Source: Flavobacterium araucananum
Lineage (GTDB): Bacteria; Bacteroidota; Bacteroidia; Flavobacteriales; Flavobacteriaceae
DNA: 64,000 nucleotides
Reading direction: 5' to 3'
Assembly: GCF_002222055.1 (NCBI RefSeq)
Contig: NZ_MUGS01000006.1
Span: forward strand, 194,270-258,269
The stretch's first letter is position 1. Each line of letters begins with the position of its first letter. The notes under the pieces are model-generated. The model did no database searches, had not been told where the DNA came from, and saw nothing but the letters and a program-made list of their open reading frames with translations. The translations under genes were made by a program, and so were the position numbers. Of this stretch, positions 63,540 through 64,000 are shown piece after piece.

Positions 63540-63566
63540 CAAAATAATAAAAAACCAAAATTGTTA

Positions 63567-64000
63567 ATGAAAAGAAAACTATTTTTTATTGTTTTATTAA
63601 TCTCTTTTAAAACGTTAGCTCAAAATAATTCAAAAATTGCATTTCAAAAGAGCAGGTACGAATTGGCAATGGCCTCTTATAAAAAAGCAGAATTTAAAAA
63701 AGCTATTGATTTGTTTTATGTAGCTTCTAAAATTAAACCTGATAGTGAAATAGGTCTGGAGTCAATTAAAAAAGTGGATACTTTAAAGACTATTTTAAGA
63801 AAAAATATAATGATTCAGGCACTGGGTACCTGGAAAATGATAGGAGATAAACCTATTTGGGCAGCCAACCAAACGACCACTTATACAGGAAAAGATTTTG
63901 ACGAATTAGTTGAAATTAAGCAAGACGAGATTTTATTTTTTGAGAAAAATAAAAAAACGCAAGCAAAGAAACTGGTAAAAACGGAGAAATTGGTTTACTA
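63567..64000 (+). CDS. Secreted protein with TPR-like start, 5' part only
   Basis: The ATG at 63567 opens 144 codons that reach the window end without a stop. The signal peptide is MKRKLFFIVLLISFKTLAQ. A TPR-like helix pair follows (ELAMASYKKAEFKKAIDLFYVASKIKPDSE), then an aromatic strand region starting ALGTWKMIGDKPIW that resembles a lipocalin-like start. The rest lies outside, so no function is assigned. Confidence 0.75.
   Translation, partial: MKRKLFFIVLLISFKTLAQNNSKIAFQKSRYELAMASYKKAEFKKAIDLFYVASKIKPDSEIGLESIKKVDTLKTILRKNIMIQALGTWKMIGDKPIWAANQTTTYTGKDFDELVEIKQDEILFFEKNKKTQAKKLVKTEKLVY

Overview
The window is an AT-rich chromosomal stretch from a member of the Bacteroidota, almost certainly a Flavobacterium. 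Three things point there: protein wording typical of Flavobacteriaceae (PycTM/DUF5706, 2TM-domain proteins, a two-domain MBL-rhodanese protein, LytTR systems), promoters of the TAnnTTTG (-7) type with no strong Shine-Dalgarno sites, and many intergenic repeat families with flavobacterial character. I see no rRNA or tRNA genes, CRISPR arrays, prophages or complete insertion sequences. The species is not decidable from sequence reading alone.

Layout. 0-3.7 kb: an HD-PycTM membrane protein converging on a large GAF protein. 3.8-5.3 kb: an SDR enzyme and a TetR regulator sharing near-identical operators. 5.4-11.2 kb: housekeeping and accessory genes on the minus strand (nucleoid-associated protein, ClC channel, HPP protein, acetyltransferase, DinB, VOC). 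11.3-18.3 kb: TonB-dependent receptor, DUF2141 protein, secreted helical protein, then a LytS-type kinase fused to a 2TM domain, three free 2TM proteins and a LytTR regulator. 18.3-21.9 kb: heme A synthase, CCA-adding enzyme, YaaA. 22.5-27.2 kb: tripartite drug efflux operon under a TetR repressor. 27.3-36.2 kb: the trp operon (E-G-D-C-F-B-A) with two unrelated passenger genes, an uncharacterised terminal gene and a clear attenuator with a Trp-Trp-Trp leader peptide. 36.3-39.5 kb: a beta-helix protein and a MarR-nitroreductase-YceI operon. 39.8-45.4 kb: glycerol catabolism (GlpD, GlpK, GlpF plus an outer-membrane beta-barrel) with divergent GlpR. 45.5-48.6 kb: persulfide and thiosulfate handling (MBL-rhodanese, two YeeE/YedE proteins). 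48.9-54.9 kb: HD hydrolase, cytochrome bd oxidase, a Crp-SDR pair and a small HTH protein. 55.1-56.2 kb: eight exact-length 140-bp tandem repeats. 56.2-59.1 kb: TauE/SafE, Crp/Fnr and rhodanese. 59.2-64 kb: GapN-like dehydrogenase, M1 peptidase, ACT protein and a truncated secreted protein.

How the parts work together. The strongest signals are regulatory. The trp operon carries a readable attenuation switch. Four regulators (two TetR, MarR, GlpR) have palindromes or tandem repeats placed on their own or their target promoters. The two sulfur loci, about 8.5 kb apart, each have a GTGA-n5-GTTAC-like palindrome centred exactly 36.5 bp upstream of the last base of the -7 element, which suggests that they form one regulon under the Crp/Fnr protein encoded beside TauE. 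Intergenic DNA is dominated by dispersed repeats, several of which have entered the trp operon.
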